From JAMHWF01 sp964371405 (GTDB lineage Bacteria > Pseudomonadota > Gammaproteobacteria > Burkholderiales > Burkholderiaceae_C): DNA of 64,000 nucleotides. The first letter of the stretch is position 1, and each line of letters begins with the position of its first letter. The notes below the pieces were generated by a model. That model was not told the DNA's origin and searched no databases. It worked only from the letters and a program-made list of their open reading frames with translations. Where the stretch lies: NCBI GenBank assembly GCA_964371405.1, contig CAYJLV010000017.1, positions 8,188 through 72,187 of the forward strand, in the 5' to 3' direction. Made by a program: the position numbers and the translations under genes. Shown here piece after piece: positions 1 through 10,549 of this stretch.

Positions 1-1045
<1,045 letters not shown>

Positions 1046-1074
1046 TGCGTACCGTAGTCGTCAGCCTTGCGGCC

Positions 1075-1593
1075 TCATTGTCCCAGCGCCTCGAGCCGGT
1101 GATCGATGTCTTCGCGAAAGCGCTTGACGAACATCAGGGCTCTGACGCGCTCCACCGCGGCATGCGCGTCGTCGCGCTCGTCGAGCAGCACGCGCAGCTC
1201 GTCGTACAGCGCGCGCTCGGCCTGCGCCGTCTCATCGTCGATGCGCTGCACGGCCGCGGCGCCATCGGCCTCGTCGAGCGCCTCGCGCCACGCCATCTGC
1301 TGCATCAGGAAGGCCGCTGGCATCGCCGTGTTGTCGTGCGCGCCCACCCGGGCGCCGAGCAGTTCGCACAACACGACAGCGCGCTGCAGCGGATCGCGCA
1401 GCCGCCGGTAGCCTTCGTTGACGCGCACCGCCCACTGCATCGCGACACGCTGCGCCGCAGGGCCGGCGGCGGCATGGCGGTCGGGATGGACCTCGGACTG
1501 AAGCGCCTTCCAGCGCGCATCGAGATCGGCCATGCCGAGCGCGTACCGGCGCGGCAGGCCGAACACCTCGAAATCGTCGCTGTCGAGCTTCAT
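1075..1593 (-). CDS. hscB: Fe-S cluster co-chaperone HscB
   Basis: This J-domain co-chaperone recruits HscA to cluster-loaded IscU. The N-terminal J-domain is clear, with FEVFGLPRRY followed by the diagnostic HPD tripeptide (VHPDRHA) that stimulates the HscA ATPase. The C-terminal half is the helical IscU-binding domain, ending in the FVKRFREDIDHRL helix. I chose the ATG at 1593 (172 aa) because MKLDSDDFEVF matches the usual HscB start and a GGAAAG stands about 10 bases upstream; an in-frame ATG at 1623 would add ten residues. It lies between iscA and hscA on the same strand, in the normal isc order. Confidence 0.95.
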   Translation of the reverse strand: MKLDSDDFEVFGLPRRYALGMADLDARWKALQSEVHPDRHAAAGPAAQRVAMQWAVRVNEGYRRLRDPLQRAVVLCELLGARVGAHDNTAMPAAFLMQQMAWREALDEADGAAAVQRIDDETAQAERALYDELRVLLDERDDAHAAVERVRALMFVKRFREDIDHRLEALGQ

Positions 1594-1653
1594 GGCGGCG
1601 CAACTTTCCATCGACGCCGCCACGGCGGCAGGCTCGGCGTCAGGAACCCCGCT

Positions 1654-1977
1654 CTAGACGCGGAACGACTCGCCGCAGCCGCAGCGGTCCTTCTCGCGCG
1701 GATTGTGGAACTTGAAGCCTTCGTTGAGGCCTTCTCGGACGAAGTCGAGTTCGGTGCCGTCGAGGTAGGGCAGGCTCTTCGGATCGATCAGGATCTTCGC
1801 GCCGTGCCCCTCGAAGACGATGTCCTCTGGCGCGATCTCGTCGGCGTACTCGAGCTTGTAGGCCAAGCCCGAGCAGCCCGTCGTCTTGACGCCCAGACGC
1901 ACACCCACGCCCCTGCCCCGCTTGGCCAGGTAGCGCTGGACATGCCGTGCCGCGGCTTCGGTCAGCGTGACGGTCAT
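1654..1977 (-). CDS. iscA: A-type Fe-S carrier IscA
   Basis: This is a 107-aa A-type Fe-S carrier that receives clusters from IscU and hands them to apo-targets. All three conserved cysteines are visible: one in the TTGCSGLAYKLEY motif near residue 35, and the C-terminal pair CGCGESF near residues 99-101. The length matches the family exactly. Its start lies only 4 bp after the iscU stop, which suggests translational coupling within the operon. The ErpA paralogue has the same fold, but the position between iscU and hscB identifies this copy as IscA. Confidence 0.96.
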   Translation of the reverse strand: MTVTLTEAAARHVQRYLAKRGRGVGVRLGVKTTGCSGLAYKLEYADEIAPEDIVFEGHGAKILIDPKSLPYLDGTELDFVREGLNEGFKFHNPREKDRCGCGESFRV

Positions 1978-1981
1978 GGGT

Positions 1982-2401
1982 TCAGTGCGTCTGCGCAGCA
2001 GACGCGGGCTGCTGCTCGATGCCTGACTTGGCCTTGTAGTCGCTGACGGCGGCCTTGATGGCGTCTTCGGCGAGGATCGAACAGTGGATCTTCACAGGCG
2101 GCAGCGCCAGTTCCTCGGCGATCTGCGTGTTCTTGATCGTCATCGCCTCGTCGAGGGACTTGCCCTTGACCCACTCGGTGACCAGCGAGCTCGACGCGAT
2201 TGCCGAGCCGCAGCCGTAGGTCTTGAACTTCGCGTCCTCGATCAGGCCGGTCTGCGGGTTGACCTTGATCTGCAGCTTCATCACGTCGCCGCAGGCCGGC
2301 GCGCCAACCATGCCGGTGCCCACCGTGTCGTCGCCCTTGGCGAACGTGCCGACGTTGCGCGGATTCTCGTAGTGATCTACGACCTTGTCGCTGTATGCCA
2401 T
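1982..2401 (-). CDS. iscU: Fe-S cluster scaffold IscU
   Basis: This is the scaffold on which [2Fe-2S] clusters are built from sulfur supplied by IscS. The 139-aa protein begins MAYSDKVVDHYENPRNVG, a near-invariant IscU start. The three cluster-ligand cysteines are at residues 37 (APACGDV), 64 (YGCGSA) and 107 (IHCSIL), with the conserved Asp39. The LPPVK motif at 100-104, recognised by HscA, is intact. A poorly conserved tail after residue 125 (rich in Gln, Ala and Ser) extends a little beyond the E. coli protein. It is in the operon between iscS and iscA. Confidence 0.98.
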   Translation of the reverse strand: MAYSDKVVDHYENPRNVGTFAKGDDTVGTGMVGAPACGDVMKLQIKVNPQTGLIEDAKFKTYGCGSAIASSSLVTEWVKGKSLDEAMTIKNTQIAEELALPPVKIHCSILAEDAIKAAVSDYKAKSGIEQQPASAAQTH

Positions 2402-2426
2402 GTTCTATCTCCGGTACTGCCTTGCC

Positions 2427-3647
2427 TCAATGCGCGGCCCATTGGATCGTGCTCAGGTCGACGCCGTCCTGGTACATCTCCCACAGCGGGGACAGCTCGC
2501 GCAGCTTGGCCACGTTGTGGCGGATCGTCGAGACGGCGTAGTCGATCTCGTCGACCGTCGTGAAGCGGCCGATCGTCATGCGCAGGCTCGAGTGCGCGAG
2601 CTCGTCGCTGCGGCCGAGCGCGCGCAACACGTAGCTCGGCTCCAGGCTCGCCGACGTGCACGCCGACCCCGACGACACGGCGAGACCCTTGATGCCCATG
2701 ATCAGCGACTCGCCCTCGACGTAGTTGAAGCTCATGTTGACGTTGTGCGGAACGCGCTTGTCGGCGTGCCCGTTGAGGAACGTCTGCTCGATGTCGCCGA
2801 GCCCCGCGATCAGGCGCTGCTGCAGCATGCGGATGCGCTCGCTCTCGGCGCCCATCTCATCGCGCGCGATGCGGAACGCCTCGCCCATGCCGACGATCTG
2901 GTGCGTCGGCAGCGTGCCCGAGCGCATGCCGCGCTCGTGGCCGCCGCCGTGCATCTGCGCCTCGATGCGCACGCGCGGCTTGCGCCGCACGTAGAGCGCG
3001 CCGATGCCCTTCGGGCCGTAGGTCTTGTGCGACGCCAGGCTCATCAGGTCGACCGGCAGCGTCTTGAGGTCGATCGCCACCTTGCCGGTGGCCTGCGCGG
3101 CGTCGACGTGGAAGATGATGCCGCGCTCGCGGCAGATCGCGCCGATCGCCGGGATGTCCTGGATCACGCCGATCTCGTTGTTGACCAGCATCACCGAAGC
3201 GAAGATCGTGTCCGGCCGCAGCGCTGCCTTGAACCGGTCGAGGTCGACCAGCCCGTCTTCCTGCACCTCGAGGTAGGTCACCTCGAAGCCCTGGCGTTCG
3301 AGCTCGCGCATCGGGTCGAGCACGGCCTTGTGCTCCGTCTTCACTGAAATCAGGTGCTTGCCGCGCGTCTTGTAGAACTGCGCAGCACCCTTGATGGCGA
3401 GATTGTTCGACTCCGTCGCACCGGAGGTCCACACGATCTCGCGCAGATCGGCGCCGACCAGATCGGCCACTTGGGCGCGCGCCTTCTCGACCGCCGCCTC
3501 GGCCTCCCAGCCCCAGGCATGACTGCGCGAGGCCGGGTTGCCGAAGTGCTCGCGCAGCCACGGGATCATGGCGTCGACGACGCGCGGATCGACCGGCGTC
3601 GTCGCGCCGTAGTCCATGTAGATCGGGAAGTGCGGGGTGGTGTCCAT
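2427..3647 (-). CDS. iscS: Cysteine desulfurase IscS
   Basis: This PLP enzyme converts cysteine to alanine and passes the persulfide sulfur to IscU and to thiolation pathways. The ATG at 3647 gives 406 aa, the family size, starting MDTTPHFPIYMDYGATTPVD; an upstream in-frame extension into the iscR end is not credible. The PLP lysine is in SLASHKTYGPKG and the mobile catalytic cysteine in SSGSACTSASLEPS near residue 330. It ends DLSTIQWAAH, the conserved C-terminus that binds IscU. It follows iscR by 62 bp and precedes iscU by 25 bp. Confidence 0.98.
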   Translation of the reverse strand: MDTTPHFPIYMDYGATTPVDPRVVDAMIPWLREHFGNPASRSHAWGWEAEAAVEKARAQVADLVGADLREIVWTSGATESNNLAIKGAAQFYKTRGKHLISVKTEHKAVLDPMRELERQGFEVTYLEVQEDGLVDLDRFKAALRPDTIFASVMLVNNEIGVIQDIPAIGAICRERGIIFHVDAAQATGKVAIDLKTLPVDLMSLASHKTYGPKGIGALYVRRKPRVRIEAQMHGGGHERGMRSGTLPTHQIVGMGEAFRIARDEMGAESERIRMLQQRLIAGLGDIEQTFLNGHADKRVPHNVNMSFNYVEGESLIMGIKGLAVSSGSACTSASLEPSYVLRALGRSDELAHSSLRMTIGRFTTVDEIDYAVSTIRHNVAKLRELSPLWEMYQDGVDLSTIQWAAH

Positions 3648-3709
3648 GAGGGGGCTGCGAGGCCGCTCCTCACGGCCCCGGCATTCGCTTCGCTGGTCTG
3701 GCTCGGTTC

Positions 3710-4243
3710 CTACTTGGTGAATGCTCCGCCGAGAGCGAACACGGAGTTCGGCGCATTGATCTTGATCGGTTTGACAACCGGCTGCGACGAAATCGCGCGC
3801 TTGACCGGCTGCTCCTCGACCGAGACGCCCTTGGCAATCTGCTCTTCGACCAGCTTGCGCAGCGAAATCGAATCGAGGTACTCGATCATCTTCGAATTCA
3901 GGCTCGACCACAGATCGTGCGTCATGCAGCGGCCGGTGTCCTCGCCCATGCAGTTTTCCTTGCCGCCGCAACCGGTGGCGTCGATCGGCTCATCGACGGC
4001 GACGATGATATCGGCGACGGTGATCTCGTCGGCCTTGCGCCCGAGCGAATAGCCGCCGCCGGGGCCGCGCGTGCTCTCGACGAGCTCGTGGCGGCGCAAC
4101 TTGCCGAACAGCTGCTCCAGATACGACAGCGAGATCTGCTGCCGCCCGCTGATAGCCGCCAGAGCCACCGGCCCCGAGTGCTCGCGCAATGCGAGGTCGA
4201 TCATGGCGGTGACGGCGAAACGACCCTTGGTGGTCAGGCGCAT
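3710..4243 (-). CDS. iscR: Rrf2-family Fe-S regulator IscR
   Basis: IscR is the [2Fe-2S] transcription factor that represses the isc operon when it holds a cluster. The ATG at 4243 (177 aa) is preceded by GAAGGAG and gives the canonical start MRLTTKGRFAVTAMIDLAL. The winged helix covers roughly residues 1-80. The cluster-binding loop reads CGGKENC and then C seven residues later, followed by THDLW. This C-x5-C-x7-C spacing differs from the C-x5-C-x5-C of E. coli, but the ligands and the following His are present. It is the first gene of the operon, and two IscR-box-like palindromes stand 100-150 bp upstream, which fits autorepression. Confidence 0.97.
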   Translation of the reverse strand: MRLTTKGRFAVTAMIDLALREHSGPVALAAISGRQQISLSYLEQLFGKLRRHELVESTRGPGGGYSLGRKADEITVADIIVAVDEPIDATGCGGKENCMGEDTGRCMTHDLWSSLNSKMIEYLDSISLRKLVEEQIAKGVSVEEQPVKRAISSQPVVKPIKINAPNSVFALGGAFTK

Positions 4244-4341
4244 GGTGATGACTCCTTCAAGCTCAAGCCGCGAGACGCTTCGATGGCAATGCACGAGCCT
4301 GAACAGCCTTGCGGCCGGGTTTCCACTCACGTCAGCGACCG

Positions 4342-4367
4342 CTAACCCGAGTGTTTCAGTCGATTAT
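4342..4367 (-). promoter_or_regulatory. IscR-box-like operator, promoter-proximal copy
   Basis: Read on the minus strand, this is an imperfect palindrome, CGACTG then AAAC then ACTCGGG, preceded by ATAAT. It resembles type I IscR sites (a GACT...ACTCGGG core flanked by A/T). It lies about 100 bp upstream of the iscR ATG and overlaps the likely -10 region (CATAAT on the minus strand). Binding here by holo-IscR would repress iscRSUA-hscBA. The match was judged by eye, not by a scored matrix. Confidence 0.6.
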
Positions 4368-4369
4368 GC

Positions 4370-4396
4370 CTGAAGCCGACTGATTTGGTCGGCATT
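4370..4396 (-). promoter_or_regulatory. IscR-box-like operator, distal copy
   Basis: A perfect inverted repeat, GCCGAC-N7-GTCGGC, spans 4375-4393, with A/T-rich flanks. It has the size and the GAC...GTC core of a type I IscR site and sits about 30 bp upstream of the proximal copy, three helical turns away. E. coli iscR also has two tandem sites. Confidence 0.6.
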
Positions 4397-4443
4397 ACGG
4401 CCAGAAGTTCCCGGTCAGCAGTGGGGTTGTCCGCCGAGGCCGT

Positions 4444-6543
<2,100 letters not shown>

Positions 6544-6602
6544 CCGGTCCCCTTGGTGGAAACACCTAAAATCAGCAGGGTACCGCACTCACGGAAGTCC
6601 CC

Positions 6603-7802
6603 ATGTCCCTGTTCCATGCCGTCGAACTGGCGCCGCGCGACCCCATCCTGGGCCTCAATGAGCAGTTCGCCACCGACCCGAACCCCGCCAAGGTCAACCT
6701 CGGCGTCGGCGTCTACTACGACGACAACGGCAAGCTGCCGCTGCTGCGCTGCGTGGCAGAGGCCGAGCGCCAGCTGATGGAGTCGCCGGCGCCGCGCGGT
6801 TACCTGCCGATCGACGGCATCGCCGCCTACGACCAGGCGGTGCAAGGTTTGGTGTTCGGCGCCGACAGCGAGATCGTGCGCAACGGCCGCGTCGCCACCG
6901 TGCAGGCGCTCGGCGGCACCGGCGGATTGAAGGTCGGCGCCGATTTCCTGCGCCGGCTCGACCCGCGTGCCAAGGTGCTGATCAGCGACCCGAGCTGGGA
7001 GAACCACCGCGCCCTCTTCACCAACGCCGGCTTCGAGGTCGGCAGCTATCCCTACTACGACGCGCAGCGCCGCGGTGTCGCCTTCGAGGCGATGCTCGGC
7101 GCACTGAACGGCGCCGCGCCCGGCACCGTCGTCGTACTGCACGCCTGTTGCCACAACCCGACCGGCTACGACCTCACGCCCGAGCAGTGGCGACAGGTGG
7201 TCGGCGCCGTCCAGGCGCGCGGCCTCGTGCCCTTCCTCGACATGGCGTACCAGGGCTTCGGCGACGGCATCGCCGAGGACGGCGCCGTCGTCGGCCTGTT
7301 CGTCGAGTCGGGGATGGACTTCCTGGTCTCGACTTCCTTCTCCAAGAGCTTTTCGCTGTACGGCGAGCGCGTCGGCGCGCTGAGCGTCGTCTGCGCCAGC
7401 AAGGACGAAGCGGCGCGGGTGCTCAGCCAGTTGAAGATCGTCATCCGCACCAACTACTCGAACCCGCCGACGCACGGCGCGCAGGTCGTCGCCCGTGTGC
7501 TGACGACGCCCGCGCTGCGCACCGTGTGGGAGGACGAGCTGGCCGGCATGCGCCAGCGCATCAAGCAGATGCGCCACGCGCTGGTCGACAAGCTGCGCGA
7601 GGCCGGCGTCGCGGCCGACATGAGCTTCATCACGCGCCAGCGCGGCATGTTCAGCTACTCGGGGTTGACTCAAGCGCAGATGCAGCGCCTGCGCAGCGAG
7701 TTCGGCGTCTACGGAGTCGATTCCGGGCGCATCTGCGTCGCCGCGCTGAACAGCCGCAACATCAACGCCGTGTCGCGTGCGATCGCCGCCGTGATGCGCT
7801 GA
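6603..7802 (+). CDS. Aromatic/aspartate amino acid aminotransferase (class I, PLP)
   Basis: This is a fold-type I aminotransferase of the AspC/TyrB group that moves amino groups between aspartate or aromatic amino acids and 2-oxoglutarate. The 399-aa protein starts MSLFHAVELAPRDPILGLNE, typical of the group. The PLP lysine is K248 in STSFSKSFSLYGERVG, and the substrate-carboxylate arginine lies near the C-terminus (DSGRICVAALN). CHNPTGYD carries the asparagine that contacts PLP. It shares the 59-bp intergenic space with the divergent uvrB. Sequence alone does not decide between TyrB and AspC substrate preference, so I give no symbol. Confidence 0.93.
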   Translation: MSLFHAVELAPRDPILGLNEQFATDPNPAKVNLGVGVYYDDNGKLPLLRCVAEAERQLMESPAPRGYLPIDGIAAYDQAVQGLVFGADSEIVRNGRVATVQALGGTGGLKVGADFLRRLDPRAKVLISDPSWENHRALFTNAGFEVGSYPYYDAQRRGVAFEAMLGALNGAAPGTVVVLHACCHNPTGYDLTPEQWRQVVGAVQARGLVPFLDMAYQGFGDGIAEDGAVVGLFVESGMDFLVSTSFSKSFSLYGERVGALSVVCASKDEAARVLSQLKIVIRTNYSNPPTHGAQVVARVLTTPALRTVWEDELAGMRQRIKQMRHALVDKLREAGVAADMSFITRQRGMFSYSGLTQAQMQRLRSEFGVYGVDSGRICVAALNSRNINAVSRAIAAVMR

Positions 7803-7951
7803 CCGGCGCGTCGGCGGCGGAACAGGGCGGCATCGGTGCCGCACCTCGGGCTTTCACCGAAGGCCCGGCGTCGGCGCGGCGGGCGATGTTTCCCTAGAAT
7901 GCTGCAGAGCACAAGCGCCGTCGCGCGTGCCGCACCCTGCGAGGCCGACCC

Positions 7952-9250
7952 ATGCTCTACCAGCTCTACGAAACCCAGCGCGCGCTGCTGAGCCCGTTCT
8001 CCGAGTTCGCGAGCGCCAGCGCCAAGCTGTACAGCCATCCGCTGTCGCCGTTCACCCACTCGCCACTGTCGCAGCGGGTGTCGGCAGGCTTCGACCTGAT
8101 GCACCGCCTGGCCAAGGAGTACGAGAAGCCGCCGTTCGGCATCACGGAGGTGCAGGTCGACGGCGTCAACGTCGCCGTGCAGGAGCGCGTCGCGATCGAC
8201 AAGCCGTTTTGCCGCCTGCTGCGCTTCAAGCGCTTCACCGACTCGGCTCCACAGCTCGAGGCGATGAAGTCGCAACCCACCGTCCTGGTCGTCGCACCGC
8301 TGTCGGGCCACCACGCGACCCTGCTGCGCGACACGGTGCGCGCCCTGCTGCAGCACCACAAGGTCTTCATCACCGACTGGACCGACGCGCGCATGGTGCC
8401 GGCCGACACGGGTCCGTTCCACCTCGACGACTACGTCGAGTACATGCAGGAGTTCATCCGGCACGTCGGCCCCGACGTGCACGTGATCTCGGTGTGCCAG
8501 CCGACGGTGCCGGTGCTCGGAGCAATCTCGCTGATGGCGACGAACGGCGAGCCGCAACCGCTGACGATGACTATGATGGGCGGCCCGATCGACGCGCGAC
8601 GCAGCCCGACCGCCGTCAACAACCTGGCGATGAACAAGAGCTTCGAATGGTTCGAGGCCAATGTGATCTATCGCGTGCCGCACAACTACCCCGGCGCCGG
8701 CCGCCGCGTCTACCCCGGCTTCCTGCAGCACACCGGCTTCATCGCGATGAACCCGGACCGCCACGCCACTTCGCACTACGACTACTTCCTCGACCTGGTG
8801 CGCGGCGACGACGGAGGCGCCGACTCGCACCGCGCGTTCTACGACGAATACAACGCCGTGCTCGACCTGCCGGCCGAGTACTACCTCGACACCATCAAGA
8901 CCGTGTTCCAGGACTTCGCGCTGATCAATGGGACTTGGGACGTGAGCGGCCAGCGCGTGCGCCCGCAGGACATCCGCGGGCCCGCGCTGCTGACCATCGA
9001 GGGCGAGCTCGACGACATCTCGGGCGCCGGCCAGACGCGCGCCGCGCACCAGCTTTGTTCGGGTCTCCCGACATCGCGTCAGTTCCACTACGACGCCGAG
9101 GGCGCGGGCCACTACGGCATCTTCTCGGGCCGGCGCTGGCGCGAGAAGGTCTACCCCGTCGTGCGCAACTTCATCGCCAGCCACGGCAAGCGTCTGCCGC
9201 ATCGCGCGGCCGCCGGCCCCAAGGCGGTGAAGCCGCCACGCCGCCGCTGA
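7952..9250 (+). CDS. phaZ: Intracellular poly(3-hydroxybutyrate) depolymerase
   Basis: This enzyme breaks down stored intracellular PHB granules. The 432-aa protein starts MLYQLYETQRALLSPFSEFA and has an alpha/beta-hydrolase-like core. Instead of a serine lipase box it has cysteine at the nucleophile elbow, C182 in ISVCQPTVP. This matches the PhaZ1 family of Cupriavidus, whose nucleophile is Cys183. A late histidine follows in AEGAGHYGIFSG. A TAGAAT (7895-7900) may be the -10 of its promoter. It is followed after 7 bp by rsxB. It indicates that the organism stores polyhydroxyalkanoate, although no phaC is in this window. Confidence 0.94.
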   Translation: MLYQLYETQRALLSPFSEFASASAKLYSHPLSPFTHSPLSQRVSAGFDLMHRLAKEYEKPPFGITEVQVDGVNVAVQERVAIDKPFCRLLRFKRFTDSAPQLEAMKSQPTVLVVAPLSGHHATLLRDTVRALLQHHKVFITDWTDARMVPADTGPFHLDDYVEYMQEFIRHVGPDVHVISVCQPTVPVLGAISLMATNGEPQPLTMTMMGGPIDARRSPTAVNNLAMNKSFEWFEANVIYRVPHNYPGAGRRVYPGFLQHTGFIAMNPDRHATSHYDYFLDLVRGDDGGADSHRAFYDEYNAVLDLPAEYYLDTIKTVFQDFALINGTWDVSGQRVRPQDIRGPALLTIEGELDDISGAGQTRAAHQLCSGLPTSRQFHYDAEGAGHYGIFSGRRWREKVYPVVRNFIASHGKRLPHRAAAGPKAVKPPRRR

Positions 9251-9257
9251 CCGGCGC

Positions 9258-9884
9258 GTGAGCCCGCTCGCCGACGCGCTGGAGGACGCGCTGCCGCAGA
9301 CGCAGTGCACGCGCTGCGGCTACCCCGACTGCCGCGGCTATGCCGAAGCGATCGCCGCCGGCGAAGCTGCGATCGACCGCTGCCCGCCCGGCGGCGCCGA
9401 AGGCGTCGCCCGCCTCGCGCGCCTGACCGGCCGTGCCGCGATGCCGCTCGACGCGGCGTGCGGCACCGAAGGGCCGCGCCGGCTCGCCGTGATCGACGAA
9501 GCCTGGTGCATCGGCTGCACGCTGTGCCTGCGCGCCTGCCCGGTCGACTGCATCATCGGCGCCGCCAAGGCGATGCACACCGTCGTCGCGCCGCTGTGCA
9601 CCGGCTGCGAGCTGTGCGTGGCGGCCTGCCCGGTCGACTGCATCGCGCTCGTCGATGCGAACGAAGGTCGCACCGGCTGGGCGGCCTGGAGCGGCGAGCA
9701 GGCGCAGCAGGCGCGCGAGCGCTACGCGCGCCACCGCGCGCGCGCCGGGCGCGGCGAGTTCGACGCGCTCGAAGCCGCGGCACGCGAAGACGCAATCGCC
9801 CCCGCCCAGCGCAAGCGCGCCGTCATCGACGCCGTCTTGGCGCGCGCCCGCCAGCAGCGCCGCGACGACGCGTCCGGCCGATGA
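9258..9884 (+). CDS. rsxB: RsxB/RnfB-like ferredoxin
   Basis: This is an electron-transfer protein with an N-terminal 4Fe-4S motif of the Rnf-B type (CTRCGYPDC near residue 17, later a Cys in DRCPPGG) followed by two ferredoxin clusters, CIGCTLCLRACPVDC and CTGCELCVAACPVDC. It starts with GTG at 9258 (208 aa). The hydrophobic N-terminal anchor found in RnfB of full rnf operons is absent, and no rnfACDGE genes are nearby, so it is probably a stand-alone soluble form. Its stop overlaps the nth start (ATGA). The RsxB-Nth pairing recurs in betaproteobacteria. The partner that donates or receives electrons is unknown. Confidence 0.88.
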   Translation: MSPLADALEDALPQTQCTRCGYPDCRGYAEAIAAGEAAIDRCPPGGAEGVARLARLTGRAAMPLDAACGTEGPRRLAVIDEAWCIGCTLCLRACPVDCIIGAAKAMHTVVAPLCTGCELCVAACPVDCIALVDANEGRTGWAAWSGEQAQQARERYARHRARAGRGEFDALEAAAREDAIAPAQRKRAVIDAVLARARQQRRDDASGR

Positions 9885-10549
9885 TCGACACGCAGGTCCG
9901 CAGCCTGTTCGCCAAGCTGGCGGCGGCCAATCCGCAGCCGGCGTCGGAGCTGGTCTACAGCAGCGTGTTCGAGCTGCTCGCCGCCGTGCTGCTGTCGGCG
10001 CAAGCCACCGATGTCGGCGTCAACAAGGCGACGCGGCGCCTGTTCGCCGTCGCGAACACGCCGGCGAAGATGCTGACGCTCGGCGAAGAGGGCTTGGCCG
10101 AGTACATCCGCACGATCGGCCTGTACCGCACCAAGGCGCGGCACCTGATCCAGACCTGCCATGCCCTCGTCGAGCAGCACGGCGGTGCGGTGCCCGGCAC
10201 GCGCGAGGCGCTCGAGGCGCTGCCCGGCGTCGGCCGCAAGACGGCCAACGTCGTGCTCAACGTGGCGTTCGGCGAGCCGACGCTGGCCGTCGACACGCAC
10301 GTCTTCCGCGTCGCCAACCGCACCGGCCTCGCGCCGGGGCGCAACCCGCTCGAGGTCGAGCATCGACTGCTCGCGCGCGTGCCCGCCGACTACCGCGTCG
10401 ACGCTCACCACTGGCTGATCCTGCACGGGCGCTATGTCTGCCTGGCGCGCGAGCCGCAGTGCTGGCGCTGCAGCATCGCGCCCGAATGCGGCTACCAGCC
10501 CAAGACGCCCGCGCCCGTCACTGCGCGCTCTGCCAGTTCAGCGCGATGA
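9881..10549 (+). CDS. nth: Endonuclease III (DNA glycosylase/AP lyase)
   Basis: Nth removes oxidised pyrimidines from DNA and cleaves the abasic site (base excision repair). The ATG at 9881 overlaps the rsxB stop and gives 222 aa. The helix-hairpin-helix carries the catalytic lysine (LPGVGRKTANVV), followed by the conserved Asp in VDTHVFRVANR. The C-terminal [4Fe-4S] loop is intact with C-x6-C-x2-C-x5-C spacing (CLAREPQCWRC...C). A short tail (PKTPAPVTARS) runs 32 bp into the convergent btuB gene. Confidence 0.97.
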   Translation: MIDTQVRSLFAKLAAANPQPASELVYSSVFELLAAVLLSAQATDVGVNKATRRLFAVANTPAKMLTLGEEGLAEYIRTIGLYRTKARHLIQTCHALVEQHGGAVPGTREALEALPGVGRKTANVVLNVAFGEPTLAVDTHVFRVANRTGLAPGRNPLEVEHRLLARVPADYRVDAHHWLILHGRYVCLAREPQCWRCSIAPECGYQPKTPAPVTARSASSAR

